Assembly: GCA_003139095.1 (NCBI GenBank)
Contig: PLHW01000046.1
Span: forward strand, 62,001 to 126,000
Origin: Acidobacteriaceae bacterium
GTDB lineage: Bacteria > Acidobacteriota > Terriglobia > Terriglobales > Acidobacteriaceae
DNA: 64,000 bases
Direction: 5' to 3'
In this document: piece after piece, positions 46,465 through 54,919 of the stretch
Layout of the letters: every line of letters starts with the position of its first letter
How positions within the stretch are numbered: position 1 is the first letter of the stretch
Translations under genes and position numbers: made by a program
The notes under the pieces: generated by a model
Databases searched by the model: none
Seen by the model: the letters and a program-made list of their open reading frames with translations, nothing else
Told to the model about the DNA's origin: nothing

Positions 46465-46617
46465 GTGAACAGTAAAAAGAAGTCGTTGCTAGAAAGCCTG
46501 CCGGTCCTGTTGCTGCTTGGCCTGTTAGCCGGTGCCATCGGCGGCCTCGGCATTGGCGCCCTCCAGCTCCACTCCTTGCAGACCGCATCCTCATCCTCGA
46601 CGACTCCGGGCAAGTAG
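46465..46617 (+). CDS. 50-residue small membrane protein
   Basis: GTG 46465 follows AAAGGGGAT by five bases. The product is a basic N-terminus (MNSKKKSLLESLP), one hydrophobic helix with a glycine zipper (LLLLGLLAGAIGGLGIGAL) and a Ser/Thr-rich tail of about 14 residues. A promoter-like box sits upstream. No family can be given; the combination of promoter, ribosome site and helix makes a real gene likely. It is much shorter than most annotation cut-offs. Confidence 0.55.
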   Translation: MNSKKKSLLESLPVLLLLGLLAGAIGGLGIGALQLHSLQTASSSSTTPGK

Positions 46618-46787
46618 GAGCCGATCCCTGTTTCTGCCGGGGCACACCCCTCCCCGCGCTATATCCATTGTGTCGGCTCGCACTCTCAAACTTGCCGAAA
46701 TAGACAAGCCTGTTCCCACGCGGTCAAACCGCGCCCGCCCATAAAATATCTGTGGATAAGATTGCCGAGCCTGAGATTCTGCCGAGA

Positions 46788-46862
46788 TGGAGCGGGAGAC
46801 CGGGATCGAACCGGCGACATCCAGCTTGGGAAGCTGGCGTTCTACCACTGAACTACTCCCGC
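46788..46862 (-). tRNA. tRNA-Gly (anticodon CCC)
   Basis: Reading leftward: acceptor GCGGGAG/CTCCCGC, D arm GTTC..GAAC, anticodon stem CCAGC/GCTGG with loop TTCCCAA giving CCC, T arm GCCGG-TTCGATC-CCGGT, discriminator T and encoded CCA. All stems pair. It reads GGG glycine codons. Confidence 0.97.
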
Positions 46863-46926
46863 TCAACTTCGCTAGACTATCACTCCACCCGCTTCAAAAC
46901 AACGTGGCTCACACCCGCACACATCC

Positions 46927-47739
46927 CTAACGTTGACTCCCATACAGCGGCGTTGACAGCGACTCCGGCGCCACCCGTACTCCCGCCGGCCGAATCCCCT
47001 TCGCCTCCACAATCGACCATCGCCAATCTTCATCAGCCCCCGGCGTCACGCCCACATACTCGCGCAGGCTCGACCGTCCAAACGGCTTCGTCTCGGTTTT
47101 CAGGTGAAACATTAACGTCACATCCGAGTGCCGCTCAAGAGTCGCCGTTGCCCCGCTTGCCGCTGCCGGTACCACCCGCGCCCGCGCCGCCAATTCCGCA
47201 TCCTCTCCCGGCCTGCGTTCCAGCGTCAGTGCAATCGTGATCTCCCGCAGCTCCCAATCCGTTCCGTTGAATACTTCCAGTTGTAGATTATCCTCACGAA
47301 TCGATCCCGGCCCATCCACTTTCACCAGTTCTTCCAGCGGCAAGTCCTCCACCAGCACCGGCTTCACAATCAATGAGCTCGCATGGGCGTTGAATGACAT
47401 GCTGCACATTACATCCGGCGACGACACGTTCAAGCGGTTGCCCGTCGCATCCAGCGAGAGCACCGTTTTGTCCTGCGCGACTGGCTTCAGCTTTGCCTTG
47501 TCCTCCATCACCTGCGAGAGATTGTCGTTGTCAATCAGCACCGTTCCTCGCGACCCCGCGGGCACAACTTGTGGTCCGTCCGGCACCTGCTGTTCCGCCT
47601 GCCGCTGCGCCTTCTCCTTCCGCAAATTGCGCGCCAAGTCCCCCAGCGACGGCTCTTCCTCCTGCGCCCGCCCCGCAACAGGGCACACCATCGCCAGCAG
47701 CCCGATCAAAACCAGAGATGTGATCTTGGATGAAATCAT
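46927..47739 (-). CDS. Exported protein of unknown function
   Basis: 270 residues from ATG 47739 (longer starts to 47793 exist). The signal peptide MISSKITSLVLIGLLAMVCPVAGRAQ is followed by a charged helical stretch (LGDLARNLRKEKAQRQAEQ) and a beta-rich C-terminal part with LQLEVFNGTDWELREITIALTLE and TLMFHLKTETK. No family recognised; 'LARNLRKEKAQRQAE' is common in acidobacterial exported proteins. Start is ambiguous because no ribosome site is clear. Confidence 0.7.
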   Translation of the reverse strand: MISSKITSLVLIGLLAMVCPVAGRAQEEEPSLGDLARNLRKEKAQRQAEQQVPDGPQVVPAGSRGTVLIDNDNLSQVMEDKAKLKPVAQDKTVLSLDATGNRLNVSSPDVMCSMSFNAHASSLIVKPVLVEDLPLEELVKVDGPGSIREDNLQLEVFNGTDWELREITIALTLERRPGEDAELAARARVVPAAASGATATLERHSDVTLMFHLKTETKPFGRSSLREYVGVTPGADEDWRWSIVEAKGIRPAGVRVAPESLSTPLYGSQR

Positions 47740-47900
47740 TTTTATAAAAAGGACGAACGAAAGCCGCATCGCGCCCACCATCACGGCGCACACTTAGCCC
47801 ACTTCTAGTTTGCGGCGGAACGTAACAGGAAGGAAGTTACCAAAGCCAAACCAAAGTCCTACGACTTCCGGAAACGAAAGTCTAAAACTCCAATGAAAAA

Positions 47901-47954
47901 AGGGCAGGACGCGCTCAGATCGAAGCGACGCGCAACGGGGCGCGTTCCTGCCCT
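47901..47954. repeat. Inverted repeat, AGGGCAGGACGCG type
   Basis: AGGGCAGGACGCG (47901-47913) pairs with CGCGTTCCTGCCCT (47941-47954), one bulged T; the 27-base loop has GCG/CGC words. It looks like a dispersed intergenic element, or a terminator for a transcript in either direction. Confidence 0.6.
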
Positions 47955-47971
47955 ACGAAAAACTCAATCAT

Positions 47972-48094
47972 CTACAGCAGGCCAGAACTGCGTAGACGGT
48001 GAACCGGGTCCGTCGCCGGGACGGCCTGACGTTTAAAAACCCAGCGCGCTACTGCGATTCCTAATGCGGCGTAGCAAAGATGCCAGATCTTCAT
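47972..48094 (-). CDS. Candidate 40-residue small protein
   Basis: ATG 48094 has GGGGAG upstream; the product MKIWHLCYAALGIAVARW has a short hydrophobic start, then KRQAVPATDPVHRLRSSGLL. Supported only by the ribosome site and the start's composition. Could be chance. Confidence 0.3.
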   Translation of the reverse strand: MKIWHLCYAALGIAVARWVFKRQAVPATDPVHRLRSSGLL

Positions 48095-48425
48095 AGTTCG
48101 CTCCCCACGCCGGACCCAGCTTGGGGAGTGATACGCGGGTCCCGCCGTGAACCAAACTTAACCTTGTTCCATCGCGAGGTCCAGTCCACGAATGTGCTAT
48201 GACCCTGCCCAAAAGGTCATCGCGCAGGTAACTTCTGGCAGATAAGGAAGATTTTACGCGGGAAAAACCGCCGCGCCCCGCGTCGCAAGAGATCAAACAA
48301 AGAAAAGATTGCAGGAAGGGAAGATTGAATGAAGGAAAGAGAAGTCCGCAATCTGCCAAGGCCCGCGCGCCAAGCGAAAAGGAACTGCGGTTCTAGCTCA
48401 ACACTCGGAACTCGCGACTCGAAGC

Positions 48426-49583
48426 TCACTCAATCCACCCGCCCCCCACCACCACGTCCCCATCGTAAAAAACCGCTGCCTGCCCCGGAGTCACCGCCCG
48501 CTGCGCCTCATCGAACGTCACCACAACTTCATCCGGCCCAGCGCTCTCAATCACCGCCGCCGCCGGCGCATGCTTATGCCGAATCTTCACCCCAACCCGC
48601 ATCGGCCCATCAATCGCCGCAACAGAAATCAAATTCACCCGCCGCGCCCGCAGCGTCCGCGTATAAAGCTCCTCGTCCCGTCCCACCACCACCTGCCGCG
48701 TATCGTTGTTGATCTGGATCACATAAAGCGGCGACCCCGTCGCCACGCCCAGCCCCTTCCGCTGCCCAACCGTAAAGTTGTGCACGCCCGCATGCTCCCC
48801 AATCACCGCGCCGTCGGTGGTCACCATCTCGCCGCCCACATCCAGTCGCGCCTCCGCGCCCTGCTCCGCCAGATACGCATCCAGAAACTTCTTGTAATCG
48901 CCGCCCGGAACAAAACATATTTCCTGCGAGTCCGGCTTCTCTGCAATCACAAGATTGTACGTACGCGCCAGCTCCCGCACCTCCGGCTTCGTCATCCCGC
49001 CCAAGGGAAATAAAGTCCGCGCCAGCTGCTCCTGCGTCAGCCCAAACAAAAAATAAGTCTGATCCTTCGATCGATCGACCGGTCTCTTCAGTAGCCACCG
49101 CCCGCCAGCGTCGTCAAATGCGACCTGCGCATAATGCCCGGTAGCAATCCGCTCTGCCCCAATCTGCCGCGCCACAATGAGTAGCTGGTCAAACTTCAAG
49201 TGATTGTTGCAAAGACTGCAAGGAATCGGCGTGCGCCCCGCCAGATACTCCTCCACAAAAGGCCGCACCACCTCGCGCTCAAACCGCTCTTCATGATTGA
49301 CGACGTAATACGGAATCCCAATCGTCTCCGCCACCCGCCGCGCATCATACACATCGTCCAGCGAACAGCACCGCCCCGTCGTCGGGGCCCCCAGCGAGCC
49401 CGCTTTTGGCTTGCTGGGGTGATTGACCGACTCCGGCATCCCCTCATGCCCAGCCAGCCGCCGCTGGTTCCAAAGCTGCATCGTGAGGCCGATAACGTTG
49501 TGCCCCTCCGCCCGCAGCATAGCCGCCACCGTAGAAGAGTCCACCCCTCCCGACATAGCCACGGCAATAGTTTCTGAAACCAA
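48426..49583 (-). CDS. mnmA: tRNA 2-thiouridine(34) synthase MnmA
   Basis: Adds sulfur at U34 of Lys, Glu and Gln tRNAs. 385 residues from TTG 49583 (GGGAGATGGAGC upstream); the longer open frame upstream reads into a repeat. ATP PP-loop SGGVDSS at 11-17, catalytic LCN cysteine near 125 (PIPCSLCNNHLKF), KDQTYFLF, SQEICFVP (second catalytic Cys, about 220) and HNFTVGQRKGLG. Between the PP-loop part and RCCSLDDVYDARR, where most relatives have a short loop, about 20 residues (MPESVNHPSKPKAGSLGAP) are encoded by a palindromic element. The sulfur donor, a cysteine desulfurase, is encoded next door. Confidence 0.95.
   Translation of the reverse strand: MVSETIAVAMSGGVDSSTVAAMLRAEGHNVIGLTMQLWNQRRLAGHEGMPESVNHPSKPKAGSLGAPTTGRCCSLDDVYDARRVAETIGIPYYVVNHEERFEREVVRPFVEEYLAGRTPIPCSLCNNHLKFDQLLIVARQIGAERIATGHYAQVAFDDAGGRWLLKRPVDRSKDQTYFLFGLTQEQLARTLFPLGGMTKPEVRELARTYNLVIAEKPDSQEICFVPGGDYKKFLDAYLAEQGAEARLDVGGEMVTTDGAVIGEHAGVHNFTVGQRKGLGVATGSPLYVIQINNDTRQVVVGRDEELYTRTLRARRVNLISVAAIDGPMRVGVKIRHKHAPAAAVIESAGPDEVVVTFDEAQRAVTPGQAAVFYDGDVVVGGGWIE
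49389..49419. repeat. Palindromic element inside mnmA
   Basis: CCCCAGCGAGCC (49389-49400) and GGCTTGCTGGGG (49408-49419) form a 12-bp stem with one mismatch around CGCTTTT. It lies in frame within mnmA and encodes the extra loop residues PSKPKAGSLGAP. Confidence 0.75.
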
Positions 49584-49608
49584 AGCTCCATCTCCCAAAA
49601 ACCAAACC

Positions 49609-49650
49609 GTCATCCTGAGCGAAGCGAGCCCCGCGGAGTCGAAGGACCCC
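49609..49650 (+). repeat. GTCATCCTGAGCGAAG dispersed repeat
   Basis: Single copy upstream of mnmA, with the trailing GAGTCGAAGGACCCC found also in the tandem array at 59702-59855. This word family is widespread in bacterial genomes and often yields spurious 'CHPERSE' translations. Confidence 0.8.
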
Positions 49651-49745
49651 AGCACACTAAACCTCACACAGCCGCGTCAAGGTGTTCTCCCCGCGCGCTC
49701 GATTGCAAGCATACCGCGAGATAACTCTCGATTCGATACCACGAC

Positions 49746-51041
49746 CTAGCTTGCTGCTCGCGGCTCGAGGCTCGCAGCTCCCCTCCACACCGGCGACAAC
49801 TCTCGCAACCGCGCCACCGTCTCCGGCACCACCGCCAGCGCAAACTCCACATCCTCCGCCGAATTCATCTTTCCCAGACTAAACCGAATACTCCCCCGAG
49901 CCCGTTCAGCCGTCATCCCCATGGCCATCAGAACATGCGAAGGCTCAATCGCCCCCGAAGAACAAGCCGCCCCGGTAGACACCGCCAGCCCCTTCAAATC
50001 CAGAGCAATCACCAAAGCCTCGCCATCAATCCCCTCAAAATAAATATTCGAAGTATTCGGCACTCGCAACGGAAGCCCCGATCCCTTCAAATTCTCAAGC
50101 GAGCGATCATTCTTATCGGAACCATGAGGGCGCCCCACACATCGCGCCGTTTGAGATGTGTGGGTGCCGACACCATTCACCCCACAAGCCTCAATCGCAA
50201 GCAACTCCCCCTCCAGCCGATCCCGCAGCGCCGCCATCTTCAAATCGTCCCCGCGCTCCAGTCCCGCCCGCGCCAACTCCGCCGCTGCTCCCAATCCCAC
50301 AATCCCCGGAACATTCTCCGTCCCCGCCCTCCGCGACCGCTCATGCCGCCCGCCATGCATCTGCGCCTCAAGCTCCGTCCCCTTCCGGACATAAAGCGCC
50401 CCCACTCCCTGCGGCCCATGCAGCTTATGCGCCGAAAGAGTCAGCAAATCGCATCCAACCTCATCCACTCGCACACGAATCTTCCCCGCCGCCTGCACCG
50501 CGTCCGTGTGAAAATAAACGTCGGCCTCGCGCGCAATCGACCCAATCTCCCCAACCGGCTGCACCATCCCGGTTTCATTATTCGCCATCATGATCGAGAT
50601 CAACCGAGTCGAAGACCGCAACGCCCGCCGCACATCCTCCGGGTCGACCACCCCACTCGCATCCACCGGCACATAAGTTACCGCGCATCCCTGCGACTCC
50701 AGCCGCCGGCAAGCATTCAAAACCGCGTGGTGCTCAATCGTCGAAGTGATAATGTGATCGCCATTGCCAATCACCCCGGCCCGCGCATGCCCGGCCACAC
50801 CAAACACGGCCAGGTTATCCGCTTCCGTCCCGCCGCTGGTAAACACTATCTCCGATGCCCGCGCCCCAATCAGCGCGGCCACGCTCTCCCGAGCCCGCTC
50901 CACCGCCCCCCGCGTCTGCTGTCCATGCGAATGAATCGACGAGGCATTCCCAAAGCGCTCCGCAAAATACGGCCGCATCGCCTCCAATACCTCCGGCAGC
51001 ACCGGAGTAGTGGCGTTGTTGTCGAGATAAACTCGCCCCAT
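49746..51041 (-). CDS. Cysteine desulfurase (IscS/NifS family)
   Basis: PLP enzyme releasing sulfur from cysteine as a persulfide. 431 residues from ATG 51041 (GGAGG five bases upstream; longer starts to 51155 are not conserved). Marks: YLDNNATTP, EHHAV His104, SAHKLHGP with PLP Lys206, catalytic Cys360 in TGAACSSGAIEPSH. Between the RLEGELLAIEACGVNG strand and RVPNTSNIYFEGIDG the family has about five residues; here about 35 residues (291-325, including SQTARCVGRPHGSDK) are encoded by a palindromic insertion. It should pass sulfur to MnmA, encoded 160 bp downstream. Confidence 0.94.
   Translation of the reverse strand: MGRVYLDNNATTPVLPEVLEAMRPYFAERFGNASSIHSHGQQTRGAVERARESVAALIGARASEIVFTSGGTEADNLAVFGVAGHARAGVIGNGDHIITSTIEHHAVLNACRRLESQGCAVTYVPVDASGVVDPEDVRRALRSSTRLISIMMANNETGMVQPVGEIGSIAREADVYFHTDAVQAAGKIRVRVDEVGCDLLTLSAHKLHGPQGVGALYVRKGTELEAQMHGGRHERSRRAGTENVPGIVGLGAAAELARAGLERGDDLKMAALRDRLEGELLAIEACGVNGVGTHTSQTARCVGRPHGSDKNDRSLENLKGSGLPLRVPNTSNIYFEGIDGEALVIALDLKGLAVSTGAACSSGAIEPSHVLMAMGMTAERARGSIRFSLGKMNSAEDVEFALAVVPETVARLRELSPVWRGAASLEPRAAS
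50129..50168. repeat. Palindromic element inside the cysteine desulfurase gene
   Basis: CCCACACATC (50134-50143) and GATGTGTGGG (50155-50164) form a perfect 10-bp stem, extended by GGCGCC/TGCC near-matches on both sides, with loop GCGCCGTTTGA. It sits in frame and accounts for part of the extra residues. Confidence 0.75.
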
Positions 51042-51147
51042 CATGACCTCCATTGTACCGGTATGACGGGGTCGGAAACGTGCGGCGAGCACCCCTAGCG
51101 TGCGCCGAGAGCCCATAAATGGAAGGATCTGCTTTCGAGCCTCTAAA

Positions 51148-51177
51148 TTCTGCAATCTGACCTCTTACCTCTAACCT
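51148..51177. repeat. ACCTCT-type repeat, copy 1
   Basis: A 30-base segment after the cysteine desulfurase start region, containing CTGACCTCTTACCTCTAACC, recurs at 54778-54807 with 27 of 30 bases identical. It is made of TACCTCT/GACCTC words of period 8-9. Confidence 0.75.
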
Positions 51178-51180
51178 ACC

Positions 51181-52317
51181 CTACCTCTCCTCCATCCCCA
51201 CCCACTTCTGCGGATACGCCGGCCCCACATACTCCGCCCGCGGCCGGATCAGCCGGTTATCGTCCAGTTGCTCGATCACGTGCGCCGTCCACCCGCTCAC
51301 CCGCGACACCGCGAAAATCGGCGTGAACAAATCCACATCGATTCCCAGCGTGTGATACGTCGACGCCGAATAAAAATCCACGTTCGCATTCAGCTGCTTG
51401 TCGACGTTTATAAACTCTTCGATCTTCCGCGAATACTCAAACCACTTCGGATTTCCGCTCGACGTTCCCAGGTCCTGCGACATCTTTCTCAAGTGCGTCG
51501 CCCGCGGATCCTCCGTGTGATACACGCGATGTCCAAACCCCGGCACCTTCTTTTTCTGCCCCAGCATCCCCTTCACATACTCCACCGGGTCCGCGCCCAC
51601 CGCATCGATCTCCATCAGAATCTTGAATACCGCCTCATTCGCTCCCCCATGCAGCGGCCCTTTCAGCGTCCCGATCGCCGACGTGACCGCCGAATGCATA
51701 TCCGACAACGTCGCCGCCGTCACGCGCGCCGCAAAGGTCGACGCATTCAGCTCATGGTCCGCATGCAATATCAGCGCAATATCGAACGCCCGCTCCGCCG
51801 TATCCGTCGGCGCCGCGCCGTTCAGCATCAGCAAAAAATTCGCCGCATGCGACAGCGCCCGGTCCGGCTCCACCAGCGGCTTCCCCTTCCGTATCCGGTC
51901 GTAATTCGCCACCAGCATCGAGATCTGCGACGTCAGCCGGATCGCCTTGTTCACGTTCGCGTCATGATCGTTCTTCGCCGCCTCCGGATCGTAGTACGAC
52001 AGCGTCGAGGTCAGCGTCCGCAGCATATCCATCGGCGAAACATGCCGCGGCACCAGTTGCAGCCGGTAGATGATCGACGAATCTAGCTTCCGCTCCTCCG
52101 CCATCCGCCACTTCAGTTGCCGCAACTCATCGGCCTTAGGCAGCCGCCCATACCACAGCAGGTAGCAGACCTCCTCAAACGTGGAGTTGTCCGCCAACTC
52201 ATGTATATCGATCCCGCGATACGCCAGCACGCCCGCCTCGCCATCGATGTAGCAAATTCCCGAGGTGGTCGCAACCACCCCCTCCAACCCCTTCGATGCA
52301 TGTTCAACGTTCGACAT
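51181..52317 (-). CDS. Citrate synthase
   Basis: Condenses oxaloacetate and acetyl-CoA (or propionyl-CoA). 378 residues, the shorter 'Gram-positive/archaeal' type. ATG 52317 follows GAGGA. His in ADHELNAST, the substrate block GPLHGGANEAV and GFGHRVYHTEDPRA, catalytic Asp in NANVDFYSASTYHTLG, and C-terminal AHVIEQLDDNRLIRPRAEYVG are all present. It could be a citrate or 2-methylcitrate synthase; context does not decide. Confidence 0.94.
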   Translation of the reverse strand: MSNVEHASKGLEGVVATTSGICYIDGEAGVLAYRGIDIHELADNSTFEEVCYLLWYGRLPKADELRQLKWRMAEERKLDSSIIYRLQLVPRHVSPMDMLRTLTSTLSYYDPEAAKNDHDANVNKAIRLTSQISMLVANYDRIRKGKPLVEPDRALSHAANFLLMLNGAAPTDTAERAFDIALILHADHELNASTFAARVTAATLSDMHSAVTSAIGTLKGPLHGGANEAVFKILMEIDAVGADPVEYVKGMLGQKKKVPGFGHRVYHTEDPRATHLRKMSQDLGTSSGNPKWFEYSRKIEEFINVDKQLNANVDFYSASTYHTLGIDVDLFTPIFAVSRVSGWTAHVIEQLDDNRLIRPRAEYVGPAYPQKWVGMEER

Positions 52318-52711
52318 GATTCCTCACCCGCCACTTGAAGACTGAACGACCTTAAATTAAAAGACTGAAACTGGAAGACTGAAGCTGAAAGACTGAAGCT
52401 GAAAGCAACCTTCTTTTATACCCGAATGAAGTCTCCCTTGCCACGGAGAACGTACCACCGGCGCGATTCTCCCGCGCCTGACGTAGCAACAACGGATTCC
52501 CACGTGGATGGGGTAAGGGGTTTCCCGCGCCCTCATTCTCCCCAAAAATGTTTGAGGCTCCCAAACACGAATGGACCCGCGCCTTCACCGACCAAACAAG
52601 GTAGCCCGTGTTTCTCCACACTGCTGGAACGTTCGTATCCACGTTGAGGTCTTAGCTCGCGGGCTCGGAGCTCGAAGCTCACTGCTCCTTTTGTGTATAC
52701 TCTTTTCCCAC
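52318..52711. other. Divergent intergenic region with tandem repeats
   Basis: About 390 bp. Just upstream of the citrate synthase start, 52336-52411 is a degenerate tandem repeat of the words AGACTGAA and AGCTGAA. Near 52655-52690 there is a GAGCTC/GAAGCTC microrepeat. A TATACT box at 52696-52701 precedes the S9 peptidase start. Confidence 0.55.
52696..52711 (+). promoter_or_regulatory. -10 box (TATACT) near the S9 peptidase start
   Basis: TGTGTATACT ends at 52701 and the ATG is at 52712, leaving a leader of only about three or four bases if transcription starts at the usual distance. No Shine-Dalgarno is present. It resembles the miaB and TlpA arrangements. Confidence 0.45.
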
Positions 52712-54739
52712 ATGAGTCCCCGAAGCCTGTCCCTGCTGCTCCTTCTCCTTCTTCCCGCCGCTCACGCCCAAAATCCGCCAAAATCCGCGCACTCCGCAGC
52801 AAATGAAGTTGTCAGCCCGGAGCGATCCGCCCGCGTAGCCGCCGCCCTCGACTCCCTACCCACCCCTCGCAGAGTCGACCAGGCCGCCATCTCCCCCGAC
52901 GGCACCGAAGTCGCCTGCATCATCAACGGTGAACTCTCCGTCATCACATTAGAAGACGGCGCCTCCCATCCCATAGCCGACGGCCAGCGCATGACCCGCG
53001 AAGTCACCTGGTCCCCCGACAGCCGCCACCTCGCCTGGCTCCTCGACCAGCCCGGCGACGTCCCCGCCGCGCAGCTTTGGACCGACTCCTCCGGCGGCGC
53101 CGCCCCCGTCAAGCTCGCCGATCTCAAAGGCTACGCTCAAACCCCGCGCTACTCGCCCGATGGCGCCAAGCTCTCCGTCCTCTTCATCGAAGGCATGCCC
53201 CGCATTGCCGGCCCGCTCCAGCCCATGACCCCGCTCGCGGGCGTTGTCGGCGAAAAAATCTTCGAGCAGCGCATCGCCGTCGTCGATCTCGCCACCGCGC
53301 ACCTCACTCAGGCCACTCCGCCCGATGTCTACATCTACGAGTACGACTGGACTCCCGACTCCAAATCCTGGGCCGCTACCGCCGCTCACGGCTCCGGCGA
53401 CAACAATTGGTGGATCGCCCGCCTCTACTCCATCGCCGCCGCCACCGGCCAGATGCGCGAACTCTACCAGCCCAAACTGCAAATCGCCGACCCGCACGTT
53501 TCCCCTGACGGCAAATTCGTCGCCTTCATCCAAGGCCTAATGAGCGACCAAGGCGGCACCGGCGGCGACGTCTACATCGTCCCTCTCACCGGCGGCGACG
53601 CGCGCAATCTCACGCCCGGCATCAAAGCCTCTCCCGCGTCCCTAGCCTGGACCGCTCCCGATCGCATCGCCATCTTCGCCATTGTCGACGGAAATTCCGG
53701 CTACGCCTCCATCACCACTGCCGGACTTCCCGAAGCCTCTCCATGGCATGGCTGGACCGGCGAAGAGCTCATTGGCCCCACCGGCGACGGCTGGACCATC
53801 GGCGCTTCCTTCTCGCGCGACGGCTCCGTCACCGCCGTCGTCCGCCAATCCGCCAGCGAACCTCCTGAAATCTGGGCCGGTCCCATCGGCAAGTGGCAGC
53901 AACTCACGCACGTAAACGATGACATCCAACCCACCTGGGGCGAGAGTCGCAACCTTCACTGGCTCACCAACGGTCCCGGCGGAGACATGCACGTCGAAGG
54001 CTGGCTCATGCTCCCCGCCAACTACAACAAATCCAAAAAGTATCCGCTGCTCGTCAGCGTGCACGGCGGTCCGTCGTCGGCCTGCATGTCCAAATGGCCC
54101 GCCGGCCCCATGAACGGGGCGGCGGCCGCCTCGCTCCTCGGCTGGTTCGTTCTCTGCCCCAATCCGCGCGGCAGCTACGGACAAGGCGCGTCCTTCACCG
54201 AGGGCAATGTCAAAGATTTCGGCGGCGGCGACTACCGCGACATCATGGCTGGCGTCGATGCCGTCATCAAAGACTATCCAATCGACACCCGCCGCATCGG
54301 CCTCAAAGGCCACAGCTATGGCGGCTTCATGACCATGTGGATGGAGACCCAGACCTCGCGCTTCACCGCCGCCGTTGCCGGCGCCGGCATCTGCGACTGG
54401 CTCAGCTACTACGGCCTCAATGATATCGACGAGTGGATGCTCCCCTTCTTCGGCGCCTCCATCTACGACGATCCCGCCGTCTATCAGAAATCAGACCCGC
54501 TCCACTTCTTCAAGAACGTCAAAACGCCCACGCTCATTCTCGTCGGAGATCGCGACGGCGAAGTTCCCATGGAGCAGTCCGTCGAGTGGTATCACGCCCT
54601 CCAGACCCTGAAAGTTCCCACCCAACTCGTCGTCTATCCCAACGAAGGCCACATCTTCTTCCGCTCCGCCGACGCCAGCGACTACACCCTCCGCATGCTC
54701 CAATGGCTCGACCACTGGTTCCAGAAAGCCGCCCCATAG
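52712..54739 (+). CDS. S9 family prolyl-oligopeptidase-like serine peptidase, exported
   Basis: 675 residues from ATG 52712. Signal peptide SLSLLLLLLLPAAHAQ. N-terminal beta-propeller (WD40-like PD40 repeats: 'ISPDGTEVACII', 'WSPDSRHLAWL', 'YSPDGAKLSVLF', 'VSPDGKFVAFI'). C-terminal alpha/beta hydrolase: GHSYGGFMTMW (Ser), GDRDGEVP (Asp) and NEGHIFFR (His), the triad of acylaminoacyl-peptidase/DPP-type enzymes. Substrates unknown. A longer frame starting at 52571 reads through the promoter region and is not used. Confidence 0.92.
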   Translation: MSPRSLSLLLLLLLPAAHAQNPPKSAHSAANEVVSPERSARVAAALDSLPTPRRVDQAAISPDGTEVACIINGELSVITLEDGASHPIADGQRMTREVTWSPDSRHLAWLLDQPGDVPAAQLWTDSSGGAAPVKLADLKGYAQTPRYSPDGAKLSVLFIEGMPRIAGPLQPMTPLAGVVGEKIFEQRIAVVDLATAHLTQATPPDVYIYEYDWTPDSKSWAATAAHGSGDNNWWIARLYSIAAATGQMRELYQPKLQIADPHVSPDGKFVAFIQGLMSDQGGTGGDVYIVPLTGGDARNLTPGIKASPASLAWTAPDRIAIFAIVDGNSGYASITTAGLPEASPWHGWTGEELIGPTGDGWTIGASFSRDGSVTAVVRQSASEPPEIWAGPIGKWQQLTHVNDDIQPTWGESRNLHWLTNGPGGDMHVEGWLMLPANYNKSKKYPLLVSVHGGPSSACMSKWPAGPMNGAAAASLLGWFVLCPNPRGSYGQGASFTEGNVKDFGGGDYRDIMAGVDAVIKDYPIDTRRIGLKGHSYGGFMTMWMETQTSRFTAAVAGAGICDWLSYYGLNDIDEWMLPFFGASIYDDPAVYQKSDPLHFFKNVKTPTLILVGDRDGEVPMEQSVEWYHALQTLKVPTQLVVYPNEGHIFFRSADASDYTLRMLQWLDHWFQKAAP

Positions 54740-54777
54740 CCAGTCTCGATAGGGTCACTTCGCGCCAAAGATTTTAC

Positions 54778-54807
54778 TTCTGCAATCCGACCTCATACCT
54801 CTGACCT
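54778..54807. repeat. ACCTCT-type repeat, copy 2
   Basis: Second copy of the 30-base repeat at 51148-51177, with three differences, between the S9 peptidase and the alpha/beta hydrolase gene. Confidence 0.75.
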
Positions 54808-54919
54808 CAAACCCCGGTTGACAAAATTCCCCCAACAGTCCAATCTGGTTGACACTTTTGCTCGGCGCTCCAGCCGCCGAGTCGTGTCTCAATATCTAAC
54901 TCACCGGAAGGAACAACCG

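Larger units (their letters stand above)
47740..48425. other. Intergenic region of about 690 bp with palindrome and one small frame
   Basis: Contains a palindromic element at 47901-47954 and a candidate 40-codon gene at 47972-48094. The rest holds no gene; short minus-strand frames from 48033 to 48429 lack recognisable products. A TCGAAGC/ACTCGC microrepeat abuts mnmA at 48395-48425. Confidence 0.5.

Noticed and set aside
46591-46866. Frames with VVERQLPKLDVAGSIPVS and RPGSNRRHPAWEAGVL on both strands
   Set aside because: They overlap the tRNA-Gly gene and are translations of it.
48033-48429. Two minus-strand frames upstream of the small 40-codon frame
   Set aside because: No ribosome site, no pattern, and they overlap microrepeat DNA near mnmA.
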